Below the pieces are notes generated by a model. That model was not told where the DNA came from. It saw only the letters and a program-made list of their open reading frames with translations, and made no database searches. Made by a program: the position numbers and the translations under genes. Of a stretch of DNA of 64,000 bases, positions 44,301-52,459 are shown piece by piece (the stretch's first letter is position 1; each line of letters opens with the position of its first letter). The stretch is from the NCBI GenBank assembly GCA_003169845.1, contig PNAG01000019.1, forward strand, positions 71,069-135,068, written 5' to 3'. Source of the stretch: Candidatus Dormiibacterota bacterium. Lineage in GTDB: Bacteria > Chloroflexota > Dormibacteria > Dormibacterales > Dormibacteraceae.

Positions 44301-44815
44301 TGGGGCCTTCGAGCGCCCTCGAAGACCTTGCCGCCGCGGTGGCGGAGGCGCTGGCGACCACCGGGCTCATCGACAGCAGGCTGACGGCGTCAGCCGTCCG
44401 CGTGGTGACACAACCCGACGGCTACTACCGCTGCTACCTGCAGGGTGCGAGCCTGCAAGACTCCAGCGTCTTCGCGACCGCTCTCGACGAGTTGGTTGCC
44501 CCCATCCAGTCGCCGCGCTGGATCATCCCGCGCTACGTGTCGGCGCCCTCGCAAAGTTTCTTCGGCGGGCTGCGGCTGCTGGCCGGCCGGCTCGTCAGCC
44601 CGCGCCTCGGTTCCACTGTCGTGTATCACGCGCTGCCTGCCCTGCTCGGCGCCAACAAGGCGCGTGTTCAGGCCTTCGAGGCCGCCTGGAACCGGCGCGT
44701 CAGCGCGGGCAAGGCGCTCTTCCAGGACGATCCCCGAGCGCAGGCGATCATCCAGCTGCAGCGCGGCGAGGACCTCTTCGCGGTGACGACCCAGATGCGA
44801 ACGCTCTGGGAGTGA
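41333..44815 (+). CDS. large SF2 helicase-like ATPase with membrane hairpin
   Basis: 1160 residues. An N-terminal ~200-residue domain is followed by a Pro/Ala linker. Helicase motifs: Walker A PPGAGKT at ~229-235, DECHH at 379-383 (DEAH-like), LTATP at ~408 and QMRGRSLRLD at ~797. This is the SF2/ResIII ATPase core, with long insertions. Residues ~940-980 form two hydrophobic helices (AAASLIFLVAGQDLLAIGFGG...), after which a ~180-residue C-terminal domain holds DGYYRCYLQGASLQDSS. A membrane-bound helicase is unusual. The frame stays open upstream of GTG 41333 without another start. Not in a recognised restriction or defence operon. Confidence 0.8.
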   Translation: MQLPAIGIPPNEATAGDLVTINDRPGYQFLFGRRGDLFARPDLDAGQRKPSRTRVDTVAAVHHRTGPGDFVILERLGTVRLGHIESVGLVAGRQEPEYLVRTLLEGHRWSETRTRFGADELWPVPAEAASALLEKMGLPPPPALAAAPRSALAGAHRTGAAASPPGTPAAPQAAAQPEPAGPPMRPGVLTDVFSKVAFPGKLRRYQSMALDAFEKARASGRRCAYLVLPPGAGKTLVGLEIARRLGNRCLVLGPNTAIQEQWVKQWRTYQPALVEAGDSPDLAAPITALTYQAICDLDSHNPLLEEQVAEWQAAVEGEHPSAADANPHHRAEAARLRSHARLLIAGSGDHEKLLSILHPNGRALIERIKAAGQFTIVLDECHHLLEMWGYLLRALASELGTNVFLVGLTATPPSEMGVREALLYQELFGRADFEVPTPAVVKEGNLAPYQELAYITSPLQHETAYIADEKTRFEELLTEMTRPDLGTMSFTDWLRTRIFERKTREGVQVAWQRFEADHPELALAGLRYCYANQVELPEGARPGEAQRRPPDADDWVTLIGDYCIGHLRESADPKDIEAWEMIRKSLPSLGYVLSLQGIRSYVSPVDRVLLLSASKGVAAIDILSAESRALGSRLRALLLCDYEVAGSDVVGKLHGVLDAQAGSAALLLRTLLSDQVTAGLDPILVTGQTVACSTATATALVPWLERESPDLKGRLDVASLFSSVAGTDDWTSVQQIKPATGSWSASLYLPLITRYFEDGATRCLLGTRGLLGEGWDAKSINVLIDLTGVTTTTSVHQMRGRSLRLDPTDAQKVANNWDVICVARDHPKGSADYERLVRKHRNYFAITAAGEIESGVGHVDQRLSPFGPPAADVVATVNRDVIERSLQRDRIHALWRIGEPYRNLPTETVRVRAQRPLGVSARGLTAGAPGEPAPRLVRTRALGGVGVGAAASLIFLVAGQDLLAIGFGGLLAAGGLGWAAQSIRAQASRLGPSSALEDLAAAVAEALATTGLIDSRLTASAVRVVTQPDGYYRCYLQGASLQDSSVFATALDELVAPIQSPRWIIPRYVSAPSQSFFGGLRLLAGRLVSPRLGSTVVYHALPALLGANKARVQAFEAAWNRRVSAGKALFQDDPRAQAIIQLQRGEDLFAVTTQMRTLWE

Positions 44816-44818
44816 GGA

Positions 44819-45793
44819 TCAGCCCCCAGCCATGATCTTCTTGGCTTCGTCCAGGGTCAGGTCCTCGGAAGGAAGAACGACTTGCGACGCCGCATTCTCC
44901 GTGTCAGCCACTGCGACGCCGTGGCTCTTCACAAACGCGATCACGTCGTGGACAGACTGTTTCAAAGCAGCAGGCTGGCCGGCGTCGATCGCGGCGACGA
45001 CCTTCTGGTCATAGCCGTCCAGCTCGCCCTTGTACGAGCTGGCAAGGCGGAACTGGCCCTCGCCCTGCACGCGGACGACGATATTCGAGGCGGGAAGGGC
45101 GATCTGCTGCTTCATCGCCTCGAGCTGGGCCTGCACGGCCGCGTCGCTGCTGCTAGCTCCGAGCTGGCGGTCGATGTCGTCCCCTCCGCTCGAGCCCGCG
45201 TCGTCCAGCACACCCGAGTCGAGCAGCTGGCCCACCGCGGCTGAGCGCGCCTGCATCTGAGCGATCTTGTCCCGCGATCGATCGACCATCATGCTGACGT
45301 CCGCCATCTGCTCGGACAGGCCGGTGGCGGTTTCGGCCACGTTGGTGCTCGCTTTGGCGGCCTGGTATTGGGCCTTCATGGTGTCCCGCTGCATCCGGAA
45401 TGTCTCGATCCGTGCCTGAAGCTTCTGCACCGTGATCTCCAGCTTCTGCTCCTGCTGCTTCACCGTCGCGATCTGCTGGGTGAGCCCGTCCAGCTGCGTC
45501 CGCGCGAGCTGCGCGCGCGTCAGCGCCTCCCTGGCCAGGTCCTCTTTGCCCTGGCCCAGCGCGGCGCGGGCCTGGTCCTGGAGCTTTGCCATGCTCTGCG
45601 TGAGCTGGTCCGCCTGGAGCTCGAGCCGCTTCTCCGAGGTCAGGACGTCGGCGACGCTTCGACGGGCCTGCTGCAGGGCCTCGAGCTGCTTCTGGTAGGA
45701 GAGGTCGAGAGCCTGCGATGGGTCCTCGGCCTTGTCGACGGCCGCGCTCACCTTCTGCTGGAAGACGTCTGACATTCGGCGCAGGATGCTCAT
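44819..45793 (-). CDS. PspA/IM30 family protein with PspAA-like C-terminus
   Basis: 324 residues. Residues ~1-220 are a long coiled coil of the PspA/IM30/Vipp1 type (MSILRRMSDVFQQKVSAAVDKAEDPSQALDLSYQ), an ESCRT-III-like membrane-remodelling protein. After a linker, residues ~235-320 form a PspAA-type domain (VRVQGEGQFRLASSYKGEL). ATG 45793 has GGAGG 6 bases upstream; the longer frame is spurious. Divergent from two genes that may share its envelope-stress role. Confidence 0.88.
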   Translation of the reverse strand: MSILRRMSDVFQQKVSAAVDKAEDPSQALDLSYQKQLEALQQARRSVADVLTSEKRLELQADQLTQSMAKLQDQARAALGQGKEDLAREALTRAQLARTQLDGLTQQIATVKQQEQKLEITVQKLQARIETFRMQRDTMKAQYQAAKASTNVAETATGLSEQMADVSMMVDRSRDKIAQMQARSAAVGQLLDSGVLDDAGSSGGDDIDRQLGASSSDAAVQAQLEAMKQQIALPASNIVVRVQGEGQFRLASSYKGELDGYDQKVVAAIDAGQPAALKQSVHDVIAFVKSHGVAVADTENAASQVVLPSEDLTLDEAKKIMAGG

Positions 45794-45875
45794 GGCGCAC
45801 CTCCAGAAGGCGAACTTGATCCGTATTTGAAGCTCACAGATTCTAAGTGGTTGACGCTGCCTATACTGGCACCGA

Positions 45876-46274
45876 ATGGGGGACCCGGGACCCGGCGGGC
45901 CAGCGTCCGATTTCGACCTGCTGGCTGCGTCTCTCCGAGCGGATGCCGCGGACCTCAAGACCTTTCTCGAGGTCCTGGCCACAAAGCTGTCGGAAGCCCT
46001 GCCGAACATGGTCCGCGTGGAACGGCAAGGAGGCCTGTTCAAGAAGGACCACCCCGTCCAGTCCATTCGCATCGAGATCGAGGAGCACGGCTATGAGATT
46101 CGACGCGCCGCGAGCGGCATCGAGGCGCGCCTGAACCACCAGGTTCGCGGCATCATCCTCAAGAACGAGGTGATGCGCCTGGACCAGTGGATCGAGGCGC
46201 TGTCCGAGCACCTGACCAGGCACGCCGAAACCAGCGCCAGCGCCCGCAACGCGCTCGACCAGCTCGTGCGGTGA
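45876..46274 (+). CDS. conserved hypothetical protein next to pspA
   Basis: 132 residues, soluble. Helix (FDLLAASLRADAADLKTFLEVLATKLSEAL), strands (VRVERQGGLF, VQSIRIEIEEHGYEIRR), then a long C-terminal helix. No family I can name. It is divergent from pspA (82 bases) and 78 bases before the YbjQ-repeat gene. I expect the three to be functionally linked, but this is inference. Confidence 0.65.
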   Translation: MGDPGPGGPASDFDLLAASLRADAADLKTFLEVLATKLSEALPNMVRVERQGGLFKKDHPVQSIRIEIEEHGYEIRRAASGIEARLNHQVRGIILKNEVMRLDQWIEALSEHLTRHAETSASARNALDQLVR

Positions 46275-46352
46275 GCTGTTGACGCAAGCGCCCACGCACA
46301 CCGCACATTTCCGCCGGCCAAAGTCGATGTTATGGAGGGATCACCACGCCGA

Positions 46353-47174
46353 ATGAGCAGTCAACCCCCCGGCTCGCAAACCCCAAGCGCCCCGCCTCAG
46401 CTTCCAAAGCTTGCCCTCGACCGCCTCAACCGCGGCCAGTCAGGCTTTTTCACGTCGGACCTCTCGGTCGACGAGTACCTGCTCATCAAGGCGGCAGGCT
46501 TCCATCCGCGCGGCCTCGTGGTGGGCTCGTCGATCTATCACATCGGCGCCCAGATCGGCAATTTCAACCAGAACCAGGAGCTGGGCTATTTGAGCCAGGC
46601 GATGTACGAGGCGCGTTTCCTGGCGATGTCGCGCATGGAGGCAGAGGCCGACGCCCTCGGCGCCGACGGCGTGGCAGGGGTGCGCCTGGTCTTCAAGGCT
46701 TACGAATGGGGACCCGGACTGGCGGAGTTCATGGCGATTGGAACAGCTATAAAGGCTGATTCAGGCTCTTACAGGACGCCGGCCGGAAAGCCGTTCACGT
46801 CCGACCTCAACGGGCAGGACTTCTGGAAGCTGATCAAGGCCGGCCACGCGCCGCTTGGACTGGTCATGGGTACGTGCGTCTACCACGTCGCGCACCAGGG
46901 GTTCCGCCAGGCGCTGAGCCAGCTCGGCAAGAACGCCGAGATGCCCAACTACACCCAGGCGATCTACGAAGCCCGCGAGATTGCGATGGACCGCATGCAG
47001 TACGAGGCCATTCAGCTCCAGGCCGAAGGTGTCGTCGGCGTGCGGGTGGAGGAGGTCCAGTACTACTGGGGTTCCCACGTGATCGAGTATTTCACGGTCG
47101 GCACGGCGGTCCGGCGGATTGACGCCGAGAAGCCGATCCCGGAGCCTCAGCTGGTGCTGCCGGTCAACACCTAG
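46353..47174 (+). CDS. protein with two YbjQ/heavy-metal-binding domains
   Basis: 273 residues. A disordered Pro/Ser N-terminus precedes two homologous domains: ~35-150 (FFTSDLSVDEYLLIKAAGFHPRGLVVGSSIYHI) and ~155-265 (KPFTSDLNGQDFWKLIKAGHAPLGLVMG). Each has YEAR..AM.RM and GVxGVRL/V elements, the YbjQ (DUF74) pattern. YbjQ proteins form pentamers of unclear function; 'heavy-metal binding' is a family label only. ATG 46332 is a possible earlier start. Confidence 0.78.
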   Translation: MSSQPPGSQTPSAPPQLPKLALDRLNRGQSGFFTSDLSVDEYLLIKAAGFHPRGLVVGSSIYHIGAQIGNFNQNQELGYLSQAMYEARFLAMSRMEAEADALGADGVAGVRLVFKAYEWGPGLAEFMAIGTAIKADSGSYRTPAGKPFTSDLNGQDFWKLIKAGHAPLGLVMGTCVYHVAHQGFRQALSQLGKNAEMPNYTQAIYEAREIAMDRMQYEAIQLQAEGVVGVRVEEVQYYWGSHVIEYFTVGTAVRRIDAEKPIPEPQLVLPVNT

Positions 47175-47232
47175 AAAGCCTTCGTGGAATGCGGGGCGAT
47201 GAGACCCGGGTTCAGAATCCGGGGATTCAGCT

Positions 47233-48720
47233 ATGCCTGACTACCAGCACGACCTTCTGTTTGGAATCAGCGTGCCGCCGAGCGCACGCGACCATGCGGC
47301 GTTGCTGGGCACCGCGGAGCTGGCCGACGATCTCGGGCTGGACATCATCGGTTTCCAGGATCACCCCTACCAGTCTGAGTTCCTCGACGCGTGGACTCTT
47401 CTTTCTTATGTCGCCGGGAGAACTCAGCACATCCGGCTGTTCCCCAACGTGGCCAACATTCCGCTGCGCCCGCCCGCGGTGCTCGCCCGGAGCGCGGCCG
47501 CCCTCGACATCCTGAGCGGCGGGCGCGTCGAGCTCGGACTCGGGGCGGGTGCCTTCCTGGCCCCGATCGCGTCGATGGGTGGCCCACGGCGAACGATGGG
47601 AGAGCTCGTGGATGCGCTCGAGGAGGCCATCGTCGTGATTCGCGCCTTGCTCAAGCCTGGACCGCCGGTCAATTTCCGCGGGAAGTACTACTCCTTGACG
47701 GCCGCTCACCCTGGCCCGCCGCCGCCGCACCACATCGCGATCTGGCTTGGCGCCTATAAGAAGCGGATGCTGGAGCTCACCGGGCGGGCGGCCGACGGTT
47801 GGATTCCCTCACTCGGGTACGCCTCTCCCGACGACCTCGGCAGGATGAACGCGATCATCGACGCGGCAGCCGAGGCGGCGGGCAGAAAACGATCCGATAT
47901 CCGGCGGGGGTTCAACGTCAGCGGCTCCTTCGCCCCTTCCGCCTCGGGGTTTCTGCAGGGACCTTCGCGCGTTTGGGTCGAGCAGCTGACCCGGCTGGCG
48001 CTCGACCACGGCATCAGCGCCTTCAACCTGGGTGTGGCGCCCGGCGCCGATGCTGACGTCAGGACGTGGGCCGATGAGGTGGCGCCCGCGGTTCGTGACG
48101 CGGTTGCGAGCGAAAGGCATGGCCGCCGAGCAGCCGGCACGACCCCTCAGCCACCGCCGAACCATGCCGCTGAGGCCGCCGCATTGGCCGCACGTGAGGC
48201 CCAGCGCCTGGTGGGTGAGGAGCAGGGGACTCCCCCTGTGGGCCAGGCCGGCCAGCAGACGCTGCTCGCGATCCACCAGCACCTGAGGCAGGAGCTCGCG
48301 AGGCTGCGCGAGGTGATCGATGAGGTGCGCGAGGGCCGGTCCAGCGCGGTCCAGGCGCGCTCCTATCTCAACACGATGACGATGCGCCAGAACTACTGGA
48401 CGCTTGGCGCTTTCTGCGCGGCGTACTGCAGGGTGGTCAGCGTGCACCACGCCATTGAAGATCAGTCGCTGTTCCCCGACCTCAAGGCCGCTGATCAGTC
48501 ACTCGCGCCGGTCATCGCGCGCCTGCAGCACGAGCATGAGGGCATTGCGAAGGTGCTGGTTGAGGTTGACGCCGCGCTCGTGGCGATGGTCGAGGACGAG
48601 GAGCATCTGAACGACGCGCAGTCAGCGGTCGAGCACTTGAGCGACGCGCTGCTGGCTCATCTCAAGTACGAGGAAGACCAGCTGCTCGAGCCCATCGGCC
48701 GGCTCGCGATCCAGGTTTAG
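47233..48720 (+). CDS. LLM-class oxidoreductase fused to hemerythrin-like domain
   Basis: 495 residues. The first ~300 are a luciferase-like, F420-type TIM barrel: LFGISVPPSARDHAALLG, GFQDHPYQSEFLDAW, SAAALDILSGGRVELGLGAGAF. A ~35-residue linker leads to a hemerythrin HHE four-helix bundle (~335-495). Its iron ligands are visible in AIHQHLRQEL, SVHHAIEDQSLFPDL, LQHEHEGIAKV and LLAHLKYEEDQLLEP. A di-iron centre beside a flavin or F420 site suggests oxygen- or NO-linked redox chemistry. The fusion is not one I know well. Confidence 0.85.
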   Translation: MPDYQHDLLFGISVPPSARDHAALLGTAELADDLGLDIIGFQDHPYQSEFLDAWTLLSYVAGRTQHIRLFPNVANIPLRPPAVLARSAAALDILSGGRVELGLGAGAFLAPIASMGGPRRTMGELVDALEEAIVVIRALLKPGPPVNFRGKYYSLTAAHPGPPPPHHIAIWLGAYKKRMLELTGRAADGWIPSLGYASPDDLGRMNAIIDAAAEAAGRKRSDIRRGFNVSGSFAPSASGFLQGPSRVWVEQLTRLALDHGISAFNLGVAPGADADVRTWADEVAPAVRDAVASERHGRRAAGTTPQPPPNHAAEAAALAAREAQRLVGEEQGTPPVGQAGQQTLLAIHQHLRQELARLREVIDEVREGRSSAVQARSYLNTMTMRQNYWTLGAFCAAYCRVVSVHHAIEDQSLFPDLKAADQSLAPVIARLQHEHEGIAKVLVEVDAALVAMVEDEEHLNDAQSAVEHLSDALLAHLKYEEDQLLEPIGRLAIQV

Positions 48721-48812
48721 CCCCGAACGGCAGCACGCCGATTGCCCGGTGCACGCACCAGCCGATTGCAGGGCGCGGCATCGGATATGCCTCCCTAGCA
48801 TGACTCCATATC

Positions 48813-50942
48813 ATGCCTTCGCCCTCCATCCGCCCCTCTGGATGGATGGCGTTCGGGGCTGCGGCAGTCGCGGTCGCGGCAACCACCGTTGTTTTTGCGC
48901 TCATCGTCGGCCTCCCCGTGGGCAGCCCGCGCTTTGTCACCGCCCTGGACGACATCGGTGAGGCGCTTGCGGCACTGATCGCGGCTGGGGCTTGTGCCTG
49001 GACGGCGAGTCGATCGGACAGCCAGTTCAAGCGCGGCTGGATGCTTCTGGGCGCGTCCGCGGCGGCCTGGTGCCTCGGCCAGGTCGTCTGGACAGTGGAT
49101 GAGGTTGTCCTCGGCGTGGCGCCATTCCCGTCGATGGCCGATCTCGGGTTCCTGGCGGCGGTACCGCTCGCAATCGGCGGCTTGCTTTCCTTCTGGACCG
49201 CCCCGCGCGGAACGGCCCAGCGCTGGCACCTGTGGCTGGACGGCCTCAACATCGTCCTCGCGCTGACGTTCACGGGGTGGGCGCTGGGGCTCCAGCAGGT
49301 TTGGCTCAGTGGAGGAAGCTTCGCCGAGCGGGCGATCGGGCTGGCCTACCCGGTCGGCGACATCCTGATCGCCACCGTCCTCATCCTGGGCATCCGCCGG
49401 GCAACCCGCTACCAGCACGCGCGAATGCTTCTCCTGCTCGGAGGCCTGGCTGCGATCTCGATGTCAGACAGCGCCTTCGCCTACATGACCACGAGCGGCA
49501 CCTATCTGAATGTCTTCGACACGGGATGGGTGGTCGGCTACCTGGTGATCGCCCTGGCGGCGCTCTGGCCCGCGCGCCCCAATGACAGAGTCGCCGACAG
49601 GCTGCCCATCGACCTCTGGCAGATCGCGCTGCCCTGGACGGTGGTCGTGGCTGCCGCCACCACCGCGCTTATCGTCGTCCTGCGGGGTGGACGGACCGAT
49701 CAGTTCCAGACGGAGCTCGCGGTGGCGATGGCGGCACTTCTGATCGTGAGCGAGGTCTTGACCCACATCGACTCGCTTTCCATGGTGGTGACCAGCCGGA
49801 GATCGGAAGCCATGCTGGCCGAGGTCATCGCCCAGGCCCCGATCGGAATCGCGCGCGCCGATAAGACTTTCAAGATCATCGACGCCAACCCGGGCATGGC
49901 GCAGTTGCTGCGCGACCCACCTGAGGTGATGGTCGGATCCACGATTGCCAAGTACCTGCGGACCGACGACCGGGCACTCGTCTACGAAAAGATCGGTGCC
50001 TTGATGAGCGAGGCGGTCGACAGCATCCAGGGAGACAACCTGATGATCCGCGCCGACGCAACCGAGGTCTGGGTGCACTGGACATCGGCCGCGGTGAAGG
50101 ATGCGGAAGGCGAACTCGAGTACTTCCTGACCACGCTTGAAGATGTCACCGCCACGCATGAGGCGGAAGAGTCGTCCGAGGCGAACCTCCTGATGCTCGA
50201 AAGGTTGAACGAGCTCAAGAGCGAGTTCCTCCAGGGTGTCAGCTTTGAGTTCAAGACCGCCTTGATGGAGATCAACGGCAGCAGCGAGCTCCTACGGGAC
50301 GGCGTCGACCTCGATGCGGCCGAGGTGAAAGCTCTCGCCGGAGACATCTACAAGAACGGAGCCCGGCTCGACACCATGATCACCGAGATGCTCGACCTCG
50401 ACCGGATCGAGACGGGCCGCGGGAGCCTTTCGGTCGGACCTGTCGACTTGAACGCGATCATCGCTCGGGAAGTCGAACTGGTGAGAGCGAACCTGGAGGG
50501 GGCCGTGCTCAGTGTGAACCTCAAGGCGTCGTTACCGGCCGTGGCCGGTGATGCGATCAAGCTGTCCGAGGTCGTGCGGACGCTCTTGCGCAACGCGATC
50601 AAATACTCGCCAGACGGAGGATTGATCGTGATCGCCAGCGCATTGCGCCACGGCCAGGTCGAGGTGAGCGTGAAGGACGAGGGTCTGGCCGTCCGCGCCG
50701 ACTTCGACAACCGCCTCTTCGGTGACGGCGACCTGTACACGAACAACCCCATCCGGAAGGTGGTCGGCACCGGGCTCGGTCTCGGCATCGCCCGCCAGAT
50801 CGTGGAGATGCACGGTGGCCAGATCGGCGTCGACCACCTCGAAGGAATCGGATCGATCTCCCGTTTCACGCTTCCCGCGGCAAAATCGGTGAGCGCGCAC
50901 GAGCTCGTGACCGAGGTCGCGATCGCGGGGATGGTCGCGTGA
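48813..50942 (+). CDS. membrane histidine kinase homologue lacking the phospho-accepting His
   Basis: 709 residues. The N-terminal ~320 hold about ten membrane helices. A PAS domain follows at ~335-450 (AEVIAQAPIGIARADKTFKIIDANPGM). The dimerisation helix reads KSEFLQGVSFEFKTALMEI: Phe478 stands where kinases have the His of SHE(L/F)RT. In the ATPase domain the N box (LLRNAIKYSPDG) and G2 loop (GTGLGLGIARQIVEMHGG) are intact, but the G1 box is DEGLAV instead of DxGxG. Autophosphorylation is therefore unlikely; a regulatory pseudokinase is the best guess. No response regulator adjoins it. Confidence 0.82.
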   Translation: MPSPSIRPSGWMAFGAAAVAVAATTVVFALIVGLPVGSPRFVTALDDIGEALAALIAAGACAWTASRSDSQFKRGWMLLGASAAAWCLGQVVWTVDEVVLGVAPFPSMADLGFLAAVPLAIGGLLSFWTAPRGTAQRWHLWLDGLNIVLALTFTGWALGLQQVWLSGGSFAERAIGLAYPVGDILIATVLILGIRRATRYQHARMLLLLGGLAAISMSDSAFAYMTTSGTYLNVFDTGWVVGYLVIALAALWPARPNDRVADRLPIDLWQIALPWTVVVAAATTALIVVLRGGRTDQFQTELAVAMAALLIVSEVLTHIDSLSMVVTSRRSEAMLAEVIAQAPIGIARADKTFKIIDANPGMAQLLRDPPEVMVGSTIAKYLRTDDRALVYEKIGALMSEAVDSIQGDNLMIRADATEVWVHWTSAAVKDAEGELEYFLTTLEDVTATHEAEESSEANLLMLERLNELKSEFLQGVSFEFKTALMEINGSSELLRDGVDLDAAEVKALAGDIYKNGARLDTMITEMLDLDRIETGRGSLSVGPVDLNAIIAREVELVRANLEGAVLSVNLKASLPAVAGDAIKLSEVVRTLLRNAIKYSPDGGLIVIASALRHGQVEVSVKDEGLAVRADFDNRLFGDGDLYTNNPIRKVVGTGLGLGIARQIVEMHGGQIGVDHLEGIGSISRFTLPAAKSVSAHELVTEVAIAGMVA

Positions 50943-50976
50943 GGTATCCACGCTCGCTTGCAGCCACGACGCTGGC

Positions 50977-50996
50977 AGCACCGTGATGGCGGTGCT
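50977..50996. terminator. hairpin between convergent kinase and stress-protein genes
   Basis: A 7-base-pair stem AGCACCG/CGGTGCT with a six-base loop, in the 58-base gap between two convergent stop codons. No T-tract on either side; a weak bidirectional terminator at best. Confidence 0.3.
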
Positions 50997-51000
50997 TCAT

Positions 51001-51501
51001 CTAGGCCGCTCGGCGCTTCGATCCACCCGTTCGCTCGCCTTGCGCCAGCCCTGAAATCACAAGGACCGGCCGCTTGGAATGCATGACCAGCTCGTGGCTC
51101 ACGCTTCCGAGCACGAGCTCTGCGATCCCGCCGCGTCCTCTGCGACCGACGACGATCAGGTCCGCGTCAACCTTGTCACCGACAGCGGCCAGCACCGAGG
51201 CGGGCCGCCCATCCTCCATCAAAGTGCGGTATTTGACTCTGGCGGTCCGCAGCCGCTTGCACCAGTCGCGTTCGAATTCCTTCTTCATCTCGGCCCGCCA
51301 TTCCGGATCGAACTGCGGGAGCGGGACCGGAGCGCTATAGGCGGTATCGAAGTAGACGGGCGGTGCGATCGCAAACACGGCGACCACCTCGGAGCCCATC
51401 CCCTTCGCCATCCGAGCAGCCCACTCGACGGCGGCCTCGGAGTGCTCTGAGCCGTCTACGCCCACGACGATCCGCCTGATGCCTGAACGCTTTGTCGCCA
51501 T
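51001..51501 (-). CDS. universal stress protein (UspA family)
   Basis: 166 residues of the UspA fold: RIVVGVDGSEHSEAAVEWA at the start and VVGRRGRGGIAELVLGSVS (GxxGx9GS ATP-binding loop) near residue 118, then HSKRPVLVI. An ATP-binding Usp should act in stress survival. The insert APVPLPQFDPEWRAEMKKEFERDW is longer than usual. It follows the small membrane gene on the same strand by 23 bases. Confidence 0.88.
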   Translation of the reverse strand: MATKRSGIRRIVVGVDGSEHSEAAVEWAARMAKGMGSEVVAVFAIAPPVYFDTAYSAPVPLPQFDPEWRAEMKKEFERDWCKRLRTARVKYRTLMEDGRPASVLAAVGDKVDADLIVVGRRGRGGIAELVLGSVSHELVMHSKRPVLVISGLAQGERTGGSKRRAA

Positions 51502-51524
51502 GTCTGCCTCCTAAAACGGCCCCT

Positions 51525-51905
51525 TCATCGAATATCGAGGTGCAGGTCGAGGGCGGGCGCATCGTCCTGCCTGCCGATGATGACCAGGGCTGCGCCTTCT
51601 GCCGGGCCGATGGTCATGGTCGTGGAGTTGTTGAAGAAGTTCTGGTTCCCGCCAAGCCGCCCGTCGGTATAGCTCGGCAGGGCGCCGGCGGCCTTGCTCT
51701 TCGCGCCCACCACGCCGGCGATCGTCAGGTTGCTTTCCGTGAACGGAATCCTTACCGACACTCCGATTCCGATGCCAACGTTGATCAGGCTCAGGATGAT
51801 GCCTACCGTAAGCACGAAAAAGAACCCGCCGCCTCCACATCCGCAACCCCGGTTGCGGTAACGGCTGCGGCCGCCGGCTGGCCGGCCGGTCGACTCCTCG
51901 CCCAT
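51525..51905 (-). CDS. membrane-anchored hypothetical protein
   Basis: 126 residues from ATG 51905. A basic N-terminus with a Gly/Cys cluster (RNRGCGCGGGG) precedes one membrane helix (FFFVLTVGIILSLINVGIGIG). The rest is beta-rich and probably outside (VRIPFTESNLTIAGVVG, NNSTTMTIGPAEGAALVI). No family recognised. Likely co-transcribed with the Usp gene. Confidence 0.6.
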   Translation of the reverse strand: MGEESTGRPAGGRSRYRNRGCGCGGGGFFFVLTVGIILSLINVGIGIGVSVRIPFTESNLTIAGVVGAKSKAAGALPSYTDGRLGGNQNFFNNSTTMTIGPAEGAALVIIGRQDDAPALDLHLDIR

Positions 51906-52017
51906 CACCGAAAGCCTACTCAGTCCACACCGGTAGCCGCGCCAGGGCCGAGCCCCCGATGTGAGGTACCGCCCGCGTATGTAACCTGGACTCACAGATT
52001 CCCAGGAGGTCAAACCG

Positions 52018-52332
52018 ATGACAGACACCAACACGAAAGAGGCCTGGAACCGTTTCCAGGCGGATATGAAATCGCTCGCGAGCGAGCTTCACCGCCATTA
52101 CAAGGACGCGGATGACCGGAAGCGAACCGCGGAGGTCGACAGCGCGCTACGGCAGCTCGGCCAGGCCGCCGAGAAGGTCTTTGAATCCCTGGATAAGGCC
52201 ACGAGCGATCCGGAGGTACGGGCCCGCACGAAGCAGGCGGCTCGATCGCTTGGTGTTGCGCTGGCCGGGACGTTCAGGGAGGTCGGGGAAGAGCTGGATA
52301 AAGCTCTCCGGCAGAAGACCACTCCCAAGTAG
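52018..52332 (+). CDS. small helical hypothetical protein
   Basis: 104 residues, highly charged and helical (KEAWNRFQADMKSLASELHRHYK, AAEKVFESLDKATSDPEVRARTKQAARSL). No Cys, no membrane segment. It looks like a small stress-associated helical protein, but no family can be named. AGGAGG lies 8 bases before the ATG. Confidence 0.7.
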   Translation: MTDTNTKEAWNRFQADMKSLASELHRHYKDADDRKRTAEVDSALRQLGQAAEKVFESLDKATSDPEVRARTKQAARSLGVALAGTFREVGEELDKALRQKTTPK

Positions 52333-52404
52333 CGCTTCGCGCGGCGGTTCAGGTCTGGGACGCTACTCGGCTACCGACACGATGGCGGTTCGCGCGGCAG
52401 GCTG

Positions 52405-52437
52405 AAAAAAGGAAGGGCCGCTTCGATGCGGCCCTTC
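52405..52437 (-). terminator. Rho-independent terminator of the cytochrome b operon
   Basis: A 10-base-pair stem GAAGGGCCGC/GCGGCCCTTC (52412-52421 and 52428-52437) with a six-base loop. On the minus strand it is followed by six T (AAAAAA at 52405-52410 on the plus strand). It lies 22 bases after the stop of the 327-residue gene. Confidence 0.75.
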
Positions 52438-52459
52438 GGCTGTCTGTGGTTGAAGCCGG

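Noticed and set aside
47190-47222. Second tRNA T-arm-like sequence (CCCGGGTTC...CCGGGG)
   Set aside because: The loop has eight bases and does not fit TTCRANY, no acceptor or anticodon arm surrounds it, and it does not match the fragment at 1276.
51940-51956. DosR-like sequence before the 52018 gene (GGGCCGAGCCCCCGA)
   Set aside because: About 9 of 15 matches; the right half is lost.
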